Position numbers and translations under genes: made by a program. From positions 100,380 to 164,379 of the forward strand of contig CALRIT020000007.1 in the NCBI GenBank assembly GCA_943361925.1: a stretch of DNA of 64,000 nucleotides, written 5' to 3'. Positions within the stretch are counted from its first letter, which is position 1, and each line of letters opens with the position of its first letter. Positions 17,371 to 26,045 of the stretch are shown here, one piece after another. The notes under the pieces are model-generated. The model was not told the DNA's origin, did not search any database, and was given only the letters and a program-made list of their open reading frames with translations. This DNA comes from CAISCU01 sp943361925 (GTDB lineage: Bacteria; Bacteroidota; Bacteroidia; UKL13-3).

Positions 17371-19035
17371 ATGATTAAAAAATCGCTCCTATTATTATTG
17401 TTGTTTGTTTCTTTTGTTAGATTAAATGCTCAAATTACTATTACTAGAGAAGACTATGCTTTTCCCGGTGATTTTATGAGGTATGAATCAGATACTCCTG
17501 CTGCTGCTAATATCAGCACAATTGCTTTTAAAACCGGATTGAATAAAACCTGGGATTTCTCAACAGTCCCTCATTCTTATGTGTATGATTCAATTTCATT
17601 TAGTTCGGTGCCTGCAAATGCGCCTGTTTATACCAATTTACTTGTTAAAGGTAAAAACGGTGCACACTATGAATATGCTGATAGTTCAGGCGTAAAAATG
17701 ATTCTCGACAGACCCAATAATAATATGCTGGGTTTGGCTATTAGTTTTTTGAAGTTTCCCATTACTTATGGCAATAGTTTTAGAGATAGTTTAAAGTATG
17801 GTAAATATGGTACACCATTCGATTTTAATGCACCTATACTTGGTACCATTGGTTATGATTCTTTGCGTGCACAAATCAATGTGTTTGATACAATTACTTG
17901 TATAGCTTCCGGATTATTGATTTTACCTGATACAAGTTGCCAGGTAATTTTGGTGAAAATAAGTAGTCTTGCTGCAACCAATTTGTACGGAAGAATGCCA
18001 ACAACGGGTTGGAGAAGTATCAATAGCTTTCTTGGATTAGATTCTTCTCAAAGAACAATCGAATACCAATGGCTGGCAAAGGGAGCCAAGGGTTATATGG
18101 CACGTGCATTGTTAGATCCGAATGGAACAGTTGTAAAAAGGTATGATCGTTTTGTGAAAAGATTCACTTATCCTTTCATCAAAAATATATCTCCTATTAG
18201 CGCTGCTAAAGGTAAAACCATCGATTTGCAAATCAATTGTTCAGCTACAAGTCTTAAACGTTTACCTGGATTTTCTCTTTTAATCAGAAAGGGCAATTTT
18301 AAATTACCTGTTAATTCTTATACCATCACAAATGATACGACTGTAATAGTTAATATTACATTATTGCAATTAGATTCACTGGGTGCTTATGATGTTAGAA
18401 TTGTAGACCCTTTGGCAGGCTTAATTGAATTACCAGCTTCATTCACTGTTTTACCTTTTGAAAGAACTCCCAAATTACTTTCTGTATCCATCAAAGAAAA
18501 AAATAGAAAATCATCTTATACTGATACTTTAATCTGTAGTGGTACTCATTTTACTACCAGGGCAAATACAGTTACAGTTAAGTTTACACAGAATTCACAG
18601 CTAAGTTCATCTATCAAAACAAGTTCGATTAAAGTTATCAATGATAGCATGGTTTCATTTACAGTTAGTGTTGATAGTCTTGCTGCATATGGAGTTTATG
18701 GCATTCAGGCTTATAATTGGATCGATAGTTTGATGGTGATTGATTCAGTTTTCAGAGTTGCTATTCCAACAGGAAATTCCTTGCTTTCAAAAACAGATTT
18801 AGGTTTAGAAATCTTTCCTAATCCTGCCAAAGATTTTATTGAAGTGATATTTAATAATCCTGCGGGTATTGAAACTGAATTGAAGATTTTTACAATCAAT
18901 GGCGCTTGTATCAAACAAGAAAAAGCAAAAACAAACTCATTTAAAATGAATATTGATGAATTGCCAAAAGGTGTTTATTTATTGATGATAAAAAACGCCG
19001 AAGTTATTGAAAGCAGGAAGTTTTTACTTGAGTAG
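17371..19035 (+). CDS. Secreted protein with T9SS type A sorting domain
   Basis: A 554-residue protein starting with a signal peptide (MIKKSLLLLLLFVSFVRLNAQ). The N-terminal ~270 residues hold no catalytic signature I recognise, but the pattern of a Bacteroidota exported protein is clear (TREDYAFPGDFMRYESD near 24). The middle resembles Ig-like/IPT folds. The C terminus (LEIFPNPAKDFIEVIF ... LPKGVYLLMIKN ... RKFLLE) is a type A T9SS sorting domain. It diverges from the giant SprB-repeat gene; the 255-bp gap holds no other gene and includes TACTTTTATG near 17288 as a possible -7 element. Its function is unknown. Confidence 0.82.
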   Translation: MIKKSLLLLLLFVSFVRLNAQITITREDYAFPGDFMRYESDTPAAANISTIAFKTGLNKTWDFSTVPHSYVYDSISFSSVPANAPVYTNLLVKGKNGAHYEYADSSGVKMILDRPNNNMLGLAISFLKFPITYGNSFRDSLKYGKYGTPFDFNAPILGTIGYDSLRAQINVFDTITCIASGLLILPDTSCQVILVKISSLAATNLYGRMPTTGWRSINSFLGLDSSQRTIEYQWLAKGAKGYMARALLDPNGTVVKRYDRFVKRFTYPFIKNISPISAAKGKTIDLQINCSATSLKRLPGFSLLIRKGNFKLPVNSYTITNDTTVIVNITLLQLDSLGAYDVRIVDPLAGLIELPASFTVLPFERTPKLLSVSIKEKNRKSSYTDTLICSGTHFTTRANTVTVKFTQNSQLSSSIKTSSIKVINDSMVSFTVSVDSLAAYGVYGIQAYNWIDSLMVIDSVFRVAIPTGNSLLSKTDLGLEIFPNPAKDFIEVIFNNPAGIETELKIFTINGACIKQEKAKTNSFKMNIDELPKGVYLLMIKNAEVIESRKFLLE

Positions 19036-19172
19036 GAACGTTTTGTACATTTGCGATGGGCATGCGTTTTAACTCAAATTTAGCTTAGGGAAACGAATTT
19101 TACAACCACTAAAATCCAGTCAAACAGAGACGAATTGCACGCCTATTGCAAATGTGCTGTTATAAGTTGCCA
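19036..19172 (-). repeat. attC-like imperfect palindrome, copy A (inverted, at cassette 3' end)
   Basis: Read on the minus strand it runs from CAACTTATAACAGC to ACAAAACGTTCC and ends at the stop codon of the T9SS gene. The outer arms are ACATTTGCGATGGGCATGC (plus 19047-19065) and GCACGCCTATTGCAAATGT (plus 19137-19155), complementary except for three mismatches. Internal blocks (AATTCGTCTC, AATTCGTTTCCC) match copies B-E at 25417-27895. Confidence 0.85.
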
Positions 19173-19185
19173 GCCTAACGCAGAC

Positions 19186-19866
19186 TTAGTTTTGGTTGTC
19201 TGAGTTGAAAAAAAAATAATCTGTTTTTACTTCAATGAAACTTGTAGGGTAATATTGTTTTTTTTGGCTGTTCCATTCGTGATAATATATTCTTTTAATT
19301 ATTTTACCTTCATATTCTATAGTTACATGTCTGTTACCATCAATTTGTATTAATTTACCTTTGTCTGAATATTTATATACTACAAATTCTTTGTGTGCAT
19401 AGCAGTCTGCTTCATATTGTACTAATTGCTTTTTCTCGTCAAAAGTAAAATAGTAGTCCATATGTGTTGCCTTGTTATCGAAATTTTGAAGAAATGCATA
19501 GGTAGTGTAAGTTGAGTCTGAAATATGATTTTCAGAAAATTTAGCTTTCTTATAAAATGTTGCGCCTTTTTGAATTTTGAATTGACGTGATTTAACAAAA
19601 CCATCAATTTCCAGTTTATATGAAGTGTCAGGAATAGCTTTTACTTTTACATTGTATTTTTTTAATTCGTAATCTTCAAGGTTAATCTCTTTGTTAGATT
19701 CAGATTTAATAATTAAGAACGTGTCTATTAGTTCTGCTTTTCTTTTAGGTTTATTAGGATTCAGTTTATATTCAAGAAGAATTGTAGCCTTGACAGGTTC
19801 AAATGTCTGCGCATTACCTGTTTTAAGAAACGAAAAGAAAATTAATATGTAGAATGTCTTTTTCAT
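19186..19866 (-). CDS. Exported protein of unknown function carried on a single cassette
   Basis: A 226-residue protein with a signal peptide (MKKTFYILIFFSFLKTGNAQ). The rest is rich in Lys, Tyr and beta-forming segments, including YKYSDKGKLIQIDGN and VTIEYEGKIIKRIYY, which resemble the 'YDxxGxL' turns of RHS/YD-type repeats without being a full match. I do not recognise a family. It lies alone between the 3' ends of a T9SS gene and mscS, followed by attC-like copy A, and preceded by a GTTATAGGCAAC junction that recurs before the larger array. The gene therefore appears to be the cargo of one mobile cassette. Confidence 0.7.
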   Translation of the reverse strand: MKKTFYILIFFSFLKTGNAQTFEPVKATILLEYKLNPNKPKRKAELIDTFLIIKSESNKEINLEDYELKKYNVKVKAIPDTSYKLEIDGFVKSRQFKIQKGATFYKKAKFSENHISDSTYTTYAFLQNFDNKATHMDYYFTFDEKKQLVQYEADCYAHKEFVVYKYSDKGKLIQIDGNRHVTIEYEGKIIKRIYYHEWNSQKKQYYPTSFIEVKTDYFFFNSDNQN

Positions 19867-19882
19867 TGTCGATGTCAGTCTG

Positions 19883-19894
19883 GTTGCCTATAAC
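19883..19894 (-). other. Candidate cassette junction GTTATAGGCAAC
   Basis: On the minus strand GTTATAGGCAAC lies 16 bases before the start codon of the cassette gene. The same motif, GTTGTAGGCAAC, begins the larger cassette array at 24839. GTTATAG is the exact complement of CTATAAC, which opens palindrome copy B. Confidence 0.5.
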
Positions 19895-19925
19895 AGAACT
19901 ATAAAATCAATTTTAAACTGATAAT

Positions 19926-21017
19926 TTATGGATTCTGCACATACACAGTCTGTGTAGGATAAGCAAATTTACATCCACGTTTTTCGATGCAATTTAGAAT
20001 TTTAATGTTGATGCGTTCCTTTACTTCTGCTTTGATTTCATAGATATTGGAGTTCACAAAATAGATGACTAAAATGTTGAGTGAGCTCGAATCGAAATCA
20101 ATAAAACGTACAGTAATTTCATCTGACGTTAAAGGCATTTCTTCAAGAATAAAACCTTTGATATCTTCAATAATTGTGAGTATTGATTTTGGGTCGCTGG
20201 AGTAAGTTAATGCTAGTTTAAATTTAATTCTTCTTTGGTTACTTTGAGAAATATTATTGAGATTTGAATCAACAATTTTTTTGTTGGGAACAATCAATAA
20301 ACTTCTATCTAAAGTTCTGATTCTGGTTGTTCTGAAACCAATCTTTTCAACTTCACCGGTAATTTCACCAACTTCAACAATATCGCCAACATTAAAAGGT
20401 TTATCGATATAAATAATAAATGAACCAATGAGATTTGCCAATGTATCCTGAGCTGCTAATGCAATGGCCAAACCTCCAATTCCCAATGAGGTAATTACTG
20501 CAGTTATGTTTACTTCAAATGCTTTGGCAAGAATCACAAAAAAGCCAAGGATATAAATCAGTATTTGAACCAATCTTCTGATAAAAGTAGCTAAATCAGG
20601 ACTTATTGGTGATTCATCATGGTGTATGTAAACGTATTCCATAAAATCAACACCACGTTTAAACACACGCATAATTCCTACAATGATGGCAACAAGAAAT
20701 ACGGTATGAATTAACCATCTTAAACCAAATTCTTGTCCACTTGCAATATGCCATTCAATAGGAAAACTTAATCTGGAACAAGCAGCATAAACGATTACTA
20801 ATTGAACCAGGTTATTAAAAGGTTTTTTGAGTAACCTTAAAAACTCATCGAAGAATTTTCCTTTGCTAAACCTTCTGAATAATCGGTAAGCAACCCATGA
20901 AAATATTCTGGCAAATACTCCACTGAAGATGAAACCCAATAGAAGAATCAGTGCGAAACTAAAATAGTCGCGCAACGAGTTTCCCCAGTAGATTTCATCC
21001 CAGTTGAAGTTTTCCAT
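19926..21017 (-). CDS. Small-conductance mechanosensitive channel, MscS family
   Basis: A 363-residue membrane protein with about four to five hydrophobic segments. The pore helix and the start of the beta domain are recognisable near residues 190-225: SLGIGGLAIALAAQDTLANL, then IGSFIIYIDKPFNVGDIVEVG. This Gly/Ala-packed helix followed by 'PF.VGD.V' is the MscS signature. The protein would release solutes on hypo-osmotic shock. It has one extra N-terminal membrane segment compared with E. coli MscS (286 residues). Its start follows the stop of the dehydrogenase gene upstream by four bases, so the two are probably co-transcribed. Confidence 0.93.
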   Translation of the reverse strand: MENFNWDEIYWGNSLRDYFSFALILLLGFIFSGVFARIFSWVAYRLFRRFSKGKFFDEFLRLLKKPFNNLVQLVIVYAACSRLSFPIEWHIASGQEFGLRWLIHTVFLVAIIVGIMRVFKRGVDFMEYVYIHHDESPISPDLATFIRRLVQILIYILGFFVILAKAFEVNITAVITSLGIGGLAIALAAQDTLANLIGSFIIYIDKPFNVGDIVEVGEITGEVEKIGFRTTRIRTLDRSLLIVPNKKIVDSNLNNISQSNQRRIKFKLALTYSSDPKSILTIIEDIKGFILEEMPLTSDEITVRFIDFDSSSLNILVIYFVNSNIYEIKAEVKERINIKILNCIEKRGCKFAYPTQTVYVQNP

Positions 21018-21021
21018 TTTT

Positions 21022-22260
21022 TTATTTTACTAAATTAACCAATGCCATTTCCATTCCCTTTTTCAAAATTCCTTTTGGTTTTGGGTTGAATTGATGCACT
21101 CTCATTAAACCTTGCCAGATAGTTTTTGAAGTATCTTTAAAAATAGCTTCATCACTTAAATCTACCACATCATTACTCATGCAATAGGCAAATACTCTAG
21201 CCATACCACAATTTGCAATATAATCAGGTAATACTGATACTTTGTCATCAGTATAATTGGCAATTGGTCCCATAAAGATTTCAGCATCAGCAAAAGGCAC
21301 ATTTGCACCACAGCTGATTACTTCCAAATCATTATCCTTCATCATATCAACCTGTTCTTTGGTAACCAAACGAGAAGCAGCAGCAGGTACAAAAATTTCA
21401 GCACCAACCGACCAGATTTTCTCATTGATTTCTTCAAACGACATCATATCAGAAGACACCAAAGTATTTCCATCTTTTTTAATGAATAAATCCTTGATTT
21501 CTTCTTTTGAAAATCCACCCGGTTTTAGAATACCACCGTTTCTATCGATAATTCCAACAATGATTACACCATATAAACTTAAATAGTAAGCAGCAGCAGC
21601 TCCTACATTTCCCCAACCCTGAATGATGGCTCTTTTCATGTTTACATTACCACCCCAAATGCTGTAATAATGACGGACAGCTTCTGCTACGCCAAAACCA
21701 GTAATCATATCAGCAATTACATAATTACGAGAAACCTCTGGAGAAAAACGATCATCTGTAATGATTTTAGAAACACCTTCTCTTAAATTGGCAATACGTT
21801 TTGCTTTGCTGGTTTCATCAGTTTTAAAATGGCCATTTACCACACCTTCTTGTGGGTGCAATAAACCGTATGATTCAGTAATTGGAATTACCTCATGAAT
21901 TTCATCAACGTTTAAATCGCCACCGGTACCATAGTAGTTTTTCAATAATGGATAAACTGCTTTATACCAACGCTCCAAAACACCTTTTTTTCTAGGGTCG
22001 GCAGGGTCGAAATTAATACCTGATTTTGCTCCACCAATTGCAGGTCCTGCGACAGTGAATTTAATTTCCATGGTTTTAGCAAGGGAAGTAACTTCATGTT
22101 TATTCAGACCTTTTCTCATACGTGTTCCACCTCCGGCAGCACCTCCTCTTAATGAGTTGATTACTACCCAGCCTTCAGCTTCGGTTTCACTATCTTTCCA
22201 TTCAAAAACAATTTCGGGTTGTTTGTCTTCGTACTTTTTAATCAGCTTTTCTAATTGCAT
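21022..22260 (-). CDS. Glu/Leu/Phe/Val dehydrogenase family protein
   Basis: A 412-residue amino-acid dehydrogenase. The substrate domain has GGAAGGGTRMRKGLNKHEV and the catalytic-lysine region GPAIGGAKSGINFDP near residue 75. The Rossmann domain opens with IIQGWGNVGAAAAYYLSLYG near 213. These enzymes deaminate amino acids to 2-oxoacids with NAD(P)+. Whether glutamate or a branched-chain amino acid is preferred cannot be read from the sequence; the length and the GGxxGGGTR motif resemble leucine-type members as well as short glutamate dehydrogenases. It lies between anmK (27 bases upstream) and mscS in one minus-strand run. Confidence 0.85.
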   Translation of the reverse strand: MQLEKLIKKYEDKQPEIVFEWKDSETEAEGWVVINSLRGGAAGGGTRMRKGLNKHEVTSLAKTMEIKFTVAGPAIGGAKSGINFDPADPRKKGVLERWYKAVYPLLKNYYGTGGDLNVDEIHEVIPITESYGLLHPQEGVVNGHFKTDETSKAKRIANLREGVSKIITDDRFSPEVSRNYVIADMITGFGVAEAVRHYYSIWGGNVNMKRAIIQGWGNVGAAAAYYLSLYGVIIVGIIDRNGGILKPGGFSKEEIKDLFIKKDGNTLVSSDMMSFEEINEKIWSVGAEIFVPAAASRLVTKEQVDMMKDNDLEVISCGANVPFADAEIFMGPIANYTDDKVSVLPDYIANCGMARVFAYCMSNDVVDLSDEAIFKDTSKTIWQGLMRVHQFNPKPKGILKKGMEMALVNLVK

Positions 22261-22287
22261 GCTTGTGGTTTTTTATAGGTTTGATGC

Positions 22288-23364
22288 TTAAATAATATCT
22301 TTAAAATTTCCCCAAAGTGCACCACCGATATGGTTTGTTTTACCACCGGTAACTTCACTCCAGACGTTTTCTTCGTTTCTAATTCTTAATACACCTAAAA
22401 AGGCAAAAATCAATGCTTCTTTAAAGTGAATGGTCATTTCATCAGGCAATACCAATTGTGCTTTTGTTTTGCTTTGAATTAACTGAATAAGATTGCTGTT
22501 AAAAGCACCTCCTCCGCTAACCAAAACTCTGTCAATGTTATTTTCATTCAAAACAGCAGCAATTCTTAATGCAATATGCTCAGCAATAGTTGCCATTTTT
22601 TCTTCTTCACTGGTATCCTGATACTTTTTTATAATTGGCCAGAATTCTGCATTAATCCATTCTCTGCCCAATGATTTTGCTTTGTTGATTTGATAAAAAT
22701 CGAGTTGCTCCAATTCATTCAGTAAAATTGGATCAATTTCACCTGTAGCAGCAATTCTACCTTCTGCATCAAAACTTTGTCCCAACCAGCGAGCAATTCT
22801 GTTCATCACAATATTGCATGGAGAAATATCAAATGCTTTTACTTTTCCATCTTTTGAAAAGGAGATATTTGCAATACCACCTAAATTCAAACATGCTTCC
22901 TCTTTTGGAAATAAAAATTTATCTCCAACCGGCACCAAAGGCGCACCCTGACCACCAAAGGCAAGGTCCATGTTTCTGAAACCATTTACCACCGGCAAAC
23001 CACACATGGCTGAAATGGCAGCACCATCGCCAATTTGAGCGGTGAAACCTGCAAGAGGTTGATGAAAAATGGTATGTCCATGAGAAGCCACCAATTGTGG
23101 TTTTATTTGGTGTTTTTGAATGAAATTTTTGATGAGGATGCCCAAATACCTACCATAAAAAGCGTCGGTTTTGGCATACAAATCAATGGGTTGTTTATAA
23201 AGTTGAGAAAGCCTAACCCTCCATTTTTCGTCATAAGGAATGGTTTCTGCAGCAATAATTCGATACTCCCAATTGCTATCTTTATAGGAAAATTCGCAGC
23301 AAGCCAAATCAACCCCATCCATGGAACTTCCACTCATTAAACCAATTACCTGATAACTTTGCAT
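22288..23364 (-). CDS. anmK: Anhydro-N-acetylmuramic acid kinase
   Basis: A 358-residue sugar kinase of the ASKHA fold. The ATP-binding start VIGLMSGSSMDGVDLA is diagnostic of AnmK, as are VASHGHTIFHQP near 92, AQIGDGAAISA, and GGAFNSNLIQLI near 290. AnmK hydrolyses and phosphorylates 1,6-anhydro-MurNAc from recycled cell wall, giving MurNAc-6-phosphate. It is the first gene of the anmK-dehydrogenase-mscS run and diverges from the aminotransferase gene. The ~170-bp gap between them contains an overlapping 68-codon frame that I do not accept as a gene. Confidence 0.95.
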   Translation of the reverse strand: MQSYQVIGLMSGSSMDGVDLACCEFSYKDSNWEYRIIAAETIPYDEKWRVRLSQLYKQPIDLYAKTDAFYGRYLGILIKNFIQKHQIKPQLVASHGHTIFHQPLAGFTAQIGDGAAISAMCGLPVVNGFRNMDLAFGGQGAPLVPVGDKFLFPKEEACLNLGGIANISFSKDGKVKAFDISPCNIVMNRIARWLGQSFDAEGRIAATGEIDPILLNELEQLDFYQINKAKSLGREWINAEFWPIIKKYQDTSEEEKMATIAEHIALRIAAVLNENNIDRVLVSGGGAFNSNLIQLIQSKTKAQLVLPDEMTIHFKEALIFAFLGVLRIRNEENVWSEVTGGKTNHIGGALWGNFKDII

Positions 23365-23533
23365 GTATAGAAAAAAGTTTGGGCTGCGAAGTTATATTTT
23401 TTAAGCCAATTTATGCAGTCAGGCAAACGATTAGCATAATACTTGTTTTTTAAAACTTCATTTTCAGTGAAAACCTTCTTCAGGTGGTGAAAATAATCCT
23501 TGTCATATTCAAAGCAATTAATCAAATTTGATA

Positions 23534-24832
23534 ATGGGCCAACCAAATCCAAACAATAGAAGGAACTTCATAAAAAGTTCCGGAGCTGCGCTTATCTCAG
23601 CCACTTTTCTCAAGGAAGTTTCAGGAACGAGTTTAATTCCTTCTTTACAAGAAATTAAGTCATTAGCTGATAAAGATGATTCTATGTTTTGGAAGGCTTT
23701 GCGTTTACAATTCCCATTGCAAAAAGATTCAACTTACCTCAATAATGGAACAATGGGTCCATCGCCATATCCTGTAATTGAAGCTGTTAAAAAAGGAATG
23801 ATGGATGGTGACCAGTTTGGTGCATATGGAGGCTGGGAATCAACCCAAAAGAAAATTGCCGATTTTGTTGGCGCTACAGAGGATGAAATTGCACTTACCC
23901 ATAATGTGACTGATGGAATTAATATTGCTTGCTGGGGAATTCCACTAAAAAAAGGTGATGAAGTAATTTTAACTACTCATGAACATGTTGGAAATGCTTT
24001 TCCATGGCTCAATAGAAGAAAACTGGAAGGCATTGTTATCAAAACATTTGAACCAGCATCTACAGCAGCAGAAACTTTAAACCGAATCAATTCGCTCATC
24101 ACCAAAAAAACAAGAGCCATTGCCGTACCTCATATTCCATGTACACAAGGACAAATTCTTCCTGCCAAAGAAATATGTAAACTGGCTCGTGAAAAAGGAA
24201 TTTTCTCTATCATAGATGGAGCTCACGGTCCGGGAATGATTCATCTCGATTTACATGATATGGGTTGTGATACTTATGCATCTTGCACTCATAAATGGTT
24301 ATTGGGTCCAAAGGGAACCGGATTTTTATATGTAAGAAAAGATTTTAGAGAAACACTTCAAGCCTATTTTGTAGGCGGAGGAAGTGATAATGCCAAGTGG
24401 AATATGGCTTTGAATCCACCTGAAATGGGCACTTACGCCGATTCTGCTCATCGTTATTATGGCGGCACACAATCATTGGGATTGTATAGAGGCGTAGATG
24501 CAGCGATTGATTTTTTTAATACAATTGGTCCCGAAAAAATTTACAATCGCATTTTCGAATTAGGCTCTTATGCCCAAGAAAAATTGTTGGCAATGGGCGA
24601 TAAAATTGAATTGATTACACCAACAGAATCTATCTCACGAGCAGGAGTAAATGGTTTTAGGTTGAAAGGAACTGATGCTGCAAAGGTTTACCAGTATTGT
24701 GCTGAAAAGAAATTCAGAATTCGCGTTGTGCACGAAAACGGATTGAATTCATTGCGTTTATCAACTCATATTTACAATTCAAAAGAAGAATTGGATGCCT
24801 TTTTTGAAGTATTGGGGAAGTATGAGAGTTAG
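23534..24832 (+). CDS. Class V aminotransferase (cysteine-desulfurase fold) with Tat signal
   Basis: A 432-residue PLP-dependent enzyme beginning MGQPNPNNRRNFIKSSGAA; the frame continues two codons upstream to a TTG, but the ATG at 23534 is better. NNRRNFIKSSGAALISATFL has the twin-arginine pattern followed by a hydrophobic stretch, so export of the folded enzyme is predicted. The class V core follows: YLNNGTMGPSP near 78, HNVTDGINIACWG near 123, IIDGAHGPG near 228 and the PLP lysine in ASCTHKWLLGPKGTGF near 260. Many class V enzymes with Tat signals are isopenicillin-N epimerase-like with unknown substrate. The 3' end lies seven bases before the cassette junction motif. Confidence 0.88.
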   Translation: MGQPNPNNRRNFIKSSGAALISATFLKEVSGTSLIPSLQEIKSLADKDDSMFWKALRLQFPLQKDSTYLNNGTMGPSPYPVIEAVKKGMMDGDQFGAYGGWESTQKKIADFVGATEDEIALTHNVTDGINIACWGIPLKKGDEVILTTHEHVGNAFPWLNRRKLEGIVIKTFEPASTAAETLNRINSLITKKTRAIAVPHIPCTQGQILPAKEICKLAREKGIFSIIDGAHGPGMIHLDLHDMGCDTYASCTHKWLLGPKGTGFLYVRKDFRETLQAYFVGGGSDNAKWNMALNPPEMGTYADSAHRYYGGTQSLGLYRGVDAAIDFFNTIGPEKIYNRIFELGSYAQEKLLAMGDKIELITPTESISRAGVNGFRLKGTDAAKVYQYCAEKKFRIRVVHENGLNSLRLSTHIYNSKEELDAFFEVLGKYES

Positions 24833-24838
24833 TGGGGA

Positions 24839-24850
24839 GTTGTAGGCAAC
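24839..24850 (+). other. Candidate cassette junction GTTGTAGGCAAC (left end of array)
   Basis: GTTGTAGGCAAC occurs six bases after the aminotransferase stop and four bases before the first cassette gene. It matches the junction at 19883-19894 at 11 of 12 positions. If the array was built by site-specific recombination, this is where the first cassette joins the chromosome. Confidence 0.5.
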
Positions 24851-24854
24851 TTTT

Positions 24855-25412
24855 ATGACCAAATATCTTATAATTTGCTTTTTCATAATGACAATAAGTT
24901 GTAGAAACAAGTCAAATCATTACTGGATTAACTGCTGTAATGATAGTCAATATTCTGTTGATCATACTGGAATTTTGTTTTTAACTGAAAGTGCAAATTA
25001 TCAATCACTACAGTCACTTCAAGACACTCTAGGACTAATGCATTATTTAACCGAAGATGAATTGAAAAGTGCATTTGATACTACAGTAGAAGTCAAAGAA
25101 TTAGATACAATAGTTTATTATAACAATGAACTGGTTCCTTGGGATACATTATTTGTAAATGATAAATTCTCAGCCGAATTAGTATTGTTAAAGGACAATA
25201 CAGATAATAGAAGTTATTATTTCCAAATTAGAACTTTTGACAAAATGAGGAAACTAATTTCAATTCAAGATTTCGCGACATGGGCAGATGGAGAAAAGAA
25301 ATATTGCTCAGGAGACTTTGCAAAGGAAGAGCAGACCTTCAAAGTGACTTGTGGTGACCAAAACTCTAAATATTACTTTGACGGGGATGGAAAGATATTA
25401 CCTTCAAACTAA
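24855..25412 (+). CDS. Lipoprotein of unknown function, first cassette gene
   Basis: A 185-residue protein with a lipoprotein signal: MTKYLIICFFIMTISC, the Cys at 16 being the expected lipid anchor. The mature part contains several further cysteines (WINCCND near 25, KYCSGD and FKVTCGD near 150-165), which could form disulfides outside the cytoplasmic membrane. No family is recognised. It is the first of five plausible genes in the array, all on the plus strand. Its stop is four bases from palindrome copy B, leaving almost no room for a terminator other than the palindrome itself. Confidence 0.7.
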   Translation: MTKYLIICFFIMTISCRNKSNHYWINCCNDSQYSVDHTGILFLTESANYQSLQSLQDTLGLMHYLTEDELKSAFDTTVEVKELDTIVYYNNELVPWDTLFVNDKFSAELVLLKDNTDNRSYYFQIRTFDKMRKLISIQDFATWADGEKKYCSGDFAKEEQTFKVTCGDQNSKYYFDGDGKILPSN

Positions 25413-25416
25413 AGCA

Positions 25417-25559
25417 GGCTATAACAGCACATTTGCAATTATCGAGCAATTCGTCTCAGTTTGAAGGGATTTTTGTAGTTGATTAATTCGTTTTCCCGAT
25501 TTACATTCGAGTTTAAATGCAGACCCGTCACAAATCTGCAAACCTTTGGCGGTAATAGG
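25417..25559 (+). repeat. attC-like imperfect palindrome, copy B
   Basis: It opens with GGCTATAACAGCACATTTGC and closes with GGCGGTAATAGG. Arms at 25427-25448 (GCACATTTGC...) and 25518-25539 (...ACAAATCTGC) are inverted relative to each other with mismatches. Inner blocks CAATTCGTCTC (25447-25457) and TTGATTAATTCGTTTTCCCG are shared with copy C, where 35 consecutive bases are identical. Confidence 0.9.
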
Positions 25560-25573
25560 AAAAAGAATAATTG

Positions 25574-25945
25574 ATGACAAAACAATTTATTGAATTAAAA
25601 ATGAAAATCTTTAAAATAATTATCATCCTCGGCCAAATTTTATTTTTATTCCTTTATAATTTTTACTGCTACACCAATAGGACAAATCACACCGCTGTCG
25701 ACTTTATGTTATGGGCCATAATTTCGCTATTGTTAGGGGTACTCATTCTTTTGGTTAGTAAATTCAAACCCACCATTATTAGAATTACTGACAAATTAAT
25801 TATATTCATTCTCGTACTTTCCATTTTGACAAGCATAAACATTTTTTTATTCGACCATTTTAATGTCATGGTAGAATATAGCAAATGGACAGAAGAAAGA
25901 AATATGCCTTCCAAACCTTTTTGGAGAAACTATAAACATCATTAA
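25574..25945 (+). CDS. Small membrane protein of unknown function, second cassette
   Basis: About 123 residues with three predicted membrane helices: IFKIIIILGQILFLFLYNF near 12, FMLWAIISLLLGVLILLV near 44, and LIIFILVLSILTSINIFLF near 76. The tail is basic and aromatic (WRNYKHH). A TTG precedes the chosen ATG by one codon, and an internal ATG nine codons later is another candidate. It starts 15 bases after palindrome copy B and is followed on the same strand by a 30-codon frame and an Imm32-like gene, with no palindrome between them, so the second cassette appears to carry two or three genes. Confidence 0.6.
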   Translation: MTKQFIELKMKIFKIIIILGQILFLFLYNFYCYTNRTNHTAVDFMLWAIISLLLGVLILLVSKFKPTIIRITDKLIIFILVLSILTSINIFLFDHFNVMVEYSKWTEERNMPSKPFWRNYKHH

Positions 25946-25947
25946 CT

Positions 25948-26040
25948 ATGATAAACAAAATGCAACCTACTAACACTAACAACTTCTACCAAATACCAAC
26001 CGTTCCAAGTGATTTTACAGAACCCAACTTTCAATTATAG
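25948..26040 (+). CDS. Possible 30-residue micro-ORF
   Basis: ATG at 25948 opens MINKMQPTNTNNFYQIPTV and stops at 26038-26040, two bases after the preceding gene and five bases before the next start codon. This end-to-end packing suggests translation coupling, but the peptide is low in complexity and no relatives can be judged by eye. It may be only a spacer. Confidence 0.22.
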   Translation: MINKMQPTNTNNFYQIPTVPSDFTEPNFQL

Positions 26041-26045
26041 AAACA

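Noticed and set aside
23346..23552. 68-codon minus-strand frame between anmK and the aminotransferase
   Set aside because: It overlaps the starts of both divergent genes and occupies the region where their promoters must lie. The translated sequence looks plausible, but there is no independent support.
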